Origin: Ichthyophthirius multifiliis
Lineage: Eukaryota; Ciliophora; Oligohymenophorea; Hymenostomatida
DNA: 24,357 nucleotides
Direction of reading: 5' to 3'
Assembly (NCBI RefSeq): GCF_000220395.1
Contig: NW_004086014.1
Location: forward strand, 1-24,357
Both the position numbers and the translations under genes were made by a program. The first letter of the stretch is position 1. Each line of letters opens with the position of its first letter. The notes beneath the pieces are model-generated. The model saw nothing but the letters and a program-made list of their open reading frames with translations. It did no database searches and was not told the origin of the DNA. Shown one piece after another: positions 21,300 to 24,357 of this stretch.

Positions 21300-22060
21300 C
21301 AACATAAAAACTATACACTTCTTAATAAATATTCTATTATTTATCATTGTCTTAATCCTAAACTACTAAAAATCTATCTAGATTGAATAAACTTTAGCAT
21401 TTATTTATTTTTTAATTAAAATAATTCCAATTTTCACATTTAGTGCATATAGATTAATTACATAATATACAATTAGTGAATTTAGTACATCTTTTTCTAC
21501 ATTTTCTATATCTAAATCTATTTTAATTAATTTCTTTAAAATCTTCTACATAACCTTCTATACAAGTATAACACATTCCTTAAAAATGGCAATCAGTACA
21601 TCCCTAATCGCATTATATTAGTTTAGGATCATTAGTAATTAATATACACCTTTTTTTGTATTCACAATATTAATAGCCAGCATCACATTAAATACAATCA
21701 TATTTTTTACATCTAAGACAATTACTAAATATTTTACTACAATTTAGACATTCTACATATTTATAACCATCATTATTTTCTTAATTATCATAAAAACCAT
21801 CCTTACAACCTCTAACATTCTCCAGAATCAGAGCATTTCGTGCATCCTTCAGGGCAGTTATTTTTAATATTTAGAACTCTACTAGCGATTTCTAAGCATT
21901 ATTTAATTTCTTAATCTTATTAATAACCATCTAAACATTATTAACATTCTCCAGATTAATTACATTATATACATCCCTAAGGGCAACTATTTTTAGTATT
22001 TAATAAATTAGTTAAAGCACTAAATATTAAGATATTTATTAGAATTAGTTTTTAAAACAT
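21300..22060 (-). pseudogene. Second copy of the secreted Cys-rich repeat protein, single frameshift
   Basis: Starts at the ATG at 22060-22058 and reads a signal peptide (MFQKLILINILIFSALTNLL) followed by CPQGCIQC-type repeats, closely matching the gene at 1322. After GECQ (near 21807-21804) one extra G shifts the frame and gives a TGA shortly after. Beyond it the correct repeats (KDGFYDNQ, CLRCKKYDC, CTDCHFQGMCYTC) continue intact in the next frame for about 150 residues. All cysteine positions are conserved, so the break is recent or is a sequencing error. The first 270 bases are nearly identical to the left copy; the C-terminal half has diverged more (for example CTDCHFQG against CDVCIYTG). 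Where the left copy stops (TGA after NKCI), this one reads on through NKCQSLFNLDRF into a tail with some hydrophobic character. The function is unknown. Confidence 0.85.
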
Positions 22061-24357
22061 AATTGTTTAAATTTTTATTTATTTATTTTAATATTTTTTT
22101 ATGTGATAAAGTTATGGTTTATATATATATAAATAAATTTATATATTAACTATTTTTTAGTGGATATAACAACTTTAATTAATTTTATCTTTTTTTTAAA
22201 AAAAAAGCAATCATTATATAATAGAAAAATAAAAATAGTTATATATTTATTAATATTTAACATATATTTATATATATATATATTTTTCGAAAACTATTTA
22301 ATATTCATTAATTAAAAAAATTAAAAATAATTTTATATTTTTTATTCTAGAATATATATATAAAAATATTTAATTGTGAAAATATCTAATTTTGTGACTG
22401 TAAAAATTTTATATATTAATTATATACAAATTATCATACAAATTATAAATTTAAAAAATAAAAAAAAAAATCTTTTAGAAAATAAAACATTATATATAAT
22501 GATTTATTTTACTATTAATTATTTTATATTTTTTTAAAATAATTGTTAATTTTATGTCTATTAATAAATAATGTTTTTTTTATCAAATAAAAATATGATT
22601 GTATTATTTATAGTTGAATTATAATTTTATATCTTATTTATAAACAATTTTTAGTTTATATTAAATCAAATATTAATATTATTTTTAAAGTTTTTTTTTT
22701 ATATAATATAAGGAATTATAATCATATAATTAATAATTAAAGTTATAATATTATATATATTATAAAAAGTCGTAAAATTTATTTTTATAAAAAGTAAATC
22801 AACTAAATGTAAGAATTTTCAATTAATTATTAAAATATATTATATATATAAATTATTATATTATTTAAAATTAATAATCGATAATATTTATATAAAAAAA
22901 TTATTTTTATTTTATATATATAATTTATATTTATATATTAATTATTTTTAAATACTTATTTTTAAAATATAATATACAAAATATTTAAATATATAAAATT
23001 ATAAATAATTAAAGCTTTAATATTATATATATTAAAAAAAAATAATAATAATAATATTTCATTATATATAGTAAATGTAATTTTTATAATTAATTAATTA
23101 TTAAAAAATTTATATTAACATATTTTTCTTTAAATTAATATTAATCTTACTAATTATAAGTATGTTTAAGAGTTTTTGTTTTGTTTTAAATAATAATATT
23201 CTTTATTATAAAATATATTAAGCTATATATATTGTTATTTTTTTATATGATTTATAATTTTTATAAATAACATATAAAAAATATATTATAGTTCATAGTT
23301 ATTTAAATATTTGATATTTAATTTTAAAAATAATAAAAAAATAAGTATTTAATAAATTATTAGAATATATTTTTATATAAATATTAACTTCAACAAATAT
23401 ATATATGTATTTTTTTAAAGTATTTATTATTTATTATATATATTCATATAATATTTTATGATTTTATAATTTTATGAAAATATAATTTGATAATCATTAT
23501 ATCTTAAATTATAATATATATATTATTTTATTTTTAAATAAAATTTATTTAAATTTATATTATTTATATAATAATTAATTAAATATCTATAAATATTATT
23601 AATTAAAGATAAAATTTTAATTTTTATTTATTTATAATTTCTAAGTTAAGTATTATATAATTATTTAATGTTTTTTATATATAATATATAATATTAATTA
23701 TTTAAGAAACATATAATTGTTTTTTTAATAAATTCAATGTTAAAAAATAATCATTTTCTATTAGTACTTTTTTTTAATAAAATAATAAAAAAAATATGAA
23801 TAATATTATGTATTTATTTAAGTATAATAATGGTAAATTATATTTAAATAAACTATATATATATATATATATATATATTAAATATGTTTTATTGTTTTAA
23901 TTTTAATGTACTTTTTTTTAAAAGATTAAAAATATTCTTAATTTTTTATTTAAACAAAATTTAAATCATTTATAAAAATTTTAGATTAAAAAATAAGTCT
24001 AAACATTAAAAACTCAAAGTTTAAATTAAGCATATTAATTATATAAATAAATTTTAAATATTTATTATTATGAAAAAGTATTCTAAAAAGTTTAATATTT
24101 TAGTATTGCTTATTTATATAAAGTTATAAATAAAAAAATAATATGATTTAATAGTAGTATATTTCAACATAAATAAATGAATATTTAAAAATAGAAAAAT
24201 TTAATAATTTAAATTATTTTATAAAAGTTAATTATTACTTAATAATTATTAAAGATATAAATATAAAAATATCTTAAAGTAAGTATTATATAAATAAAAC
24301 ATAATAAATATTCATATATTATAATATTTTTTATATACATACTATATATTTTTTATT
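22061..24357. other. AT-rich flank without a supported gene
   Basis: About 2.3 kb of A/T-rich sequence with (AT)n tracts (for example 23853-23878), homopolymers and a T8-A9 palindrome at 22190-22206. Neither strand gives a convincing protein with TGA as the only stop. Similarity to the left flank (1-1321) fades within a few tens of bases of the Cys-rich start codon. Confidence 0.6.

Larger units (their letters stand above)
19641..22060. repeat. Right arm of large inverted duplication
   Basis: Reverse-complement counterpart of 1322-3694, with gene order and noncoding spacer conserved. In this arm the coiled-coil fragment is the better preserved one, while the Cys-rich gene is frameshifted. 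In the left arm the reverse is true. The spacer between the arms is about 16 kb. Confidence 0.85.

Overview
The window looks like nuclear DNA from a ciliate with an extremely AT-rich genome. TAA and TAG must be read as Gln and TGA as the only stop: with that code several long, recognisable proteins appear, and with the standard code they break into pieces. Base composition is well over 80% AT by eye, introns are short and GT-AG, and the gene set includes a Cys-rich surface-type protein, a leishmanolysin relative and a cyclic-nucleotide-type K+ channel. This fits an oligohymenophorean such as Ichthyophthirius or a close relative. The genus is an inference. No telomeric CCCCAA repeats are present, so neither chromosome end is seen.

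Layout, left to right. 1322-1987 (+): intact secreted Cys-rich repeat protein. 3355-3694 (-): broken coiled-coil gene fragment. 3745-4705: decayed copy of the 3' ends of two convergent genes whose intact originals lie at 9005-11705. 4706-8067: AT-rich spacer. 8068-8831 (+): leishmanolysin-like pseudogene. 9005-9874 (+): B-box zinc finger/coiled-coil protein. 9960-11705 (-): five-exon Asn/Gln-rich coiled-coil protein. 12156-13727 (+): TRMT11-type tRNA methyltransferase. 13955-15110 (+): secreted glycerophosphodiester phosphodiesterase with one intron. 15309-18374 (-): voltage/CNG-type K+ channel with two introns. 19641-19955 (+): second copy of the coiled-coil fragment. 21300-22060 (-): frameshifted second copy of the Cys-rich gene.

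The main structural feature is a large imperfect inverted duplication. The left arm (about 1322-3694) matches the reverse complement of the right arm (about 19641-22060) in genes, gene order and intergenic DNA. It encloses about 16 kb that holds all the housekeeping-type genes. A separate direct duplication (3745-4705 from 9225-10320) starts within about 50 bases of the inner end of the left arm.

I see no operon-like or defence-like system. The genes appear functionally independent: tRNA modification, phospholipid turnover, ion conductance, a cytoskeletal or ubiquitin-type scaffold, and surface proteins. What stands out is the duplication architecture and several genes that are invisible unless the ciliate code and short introns are applied.
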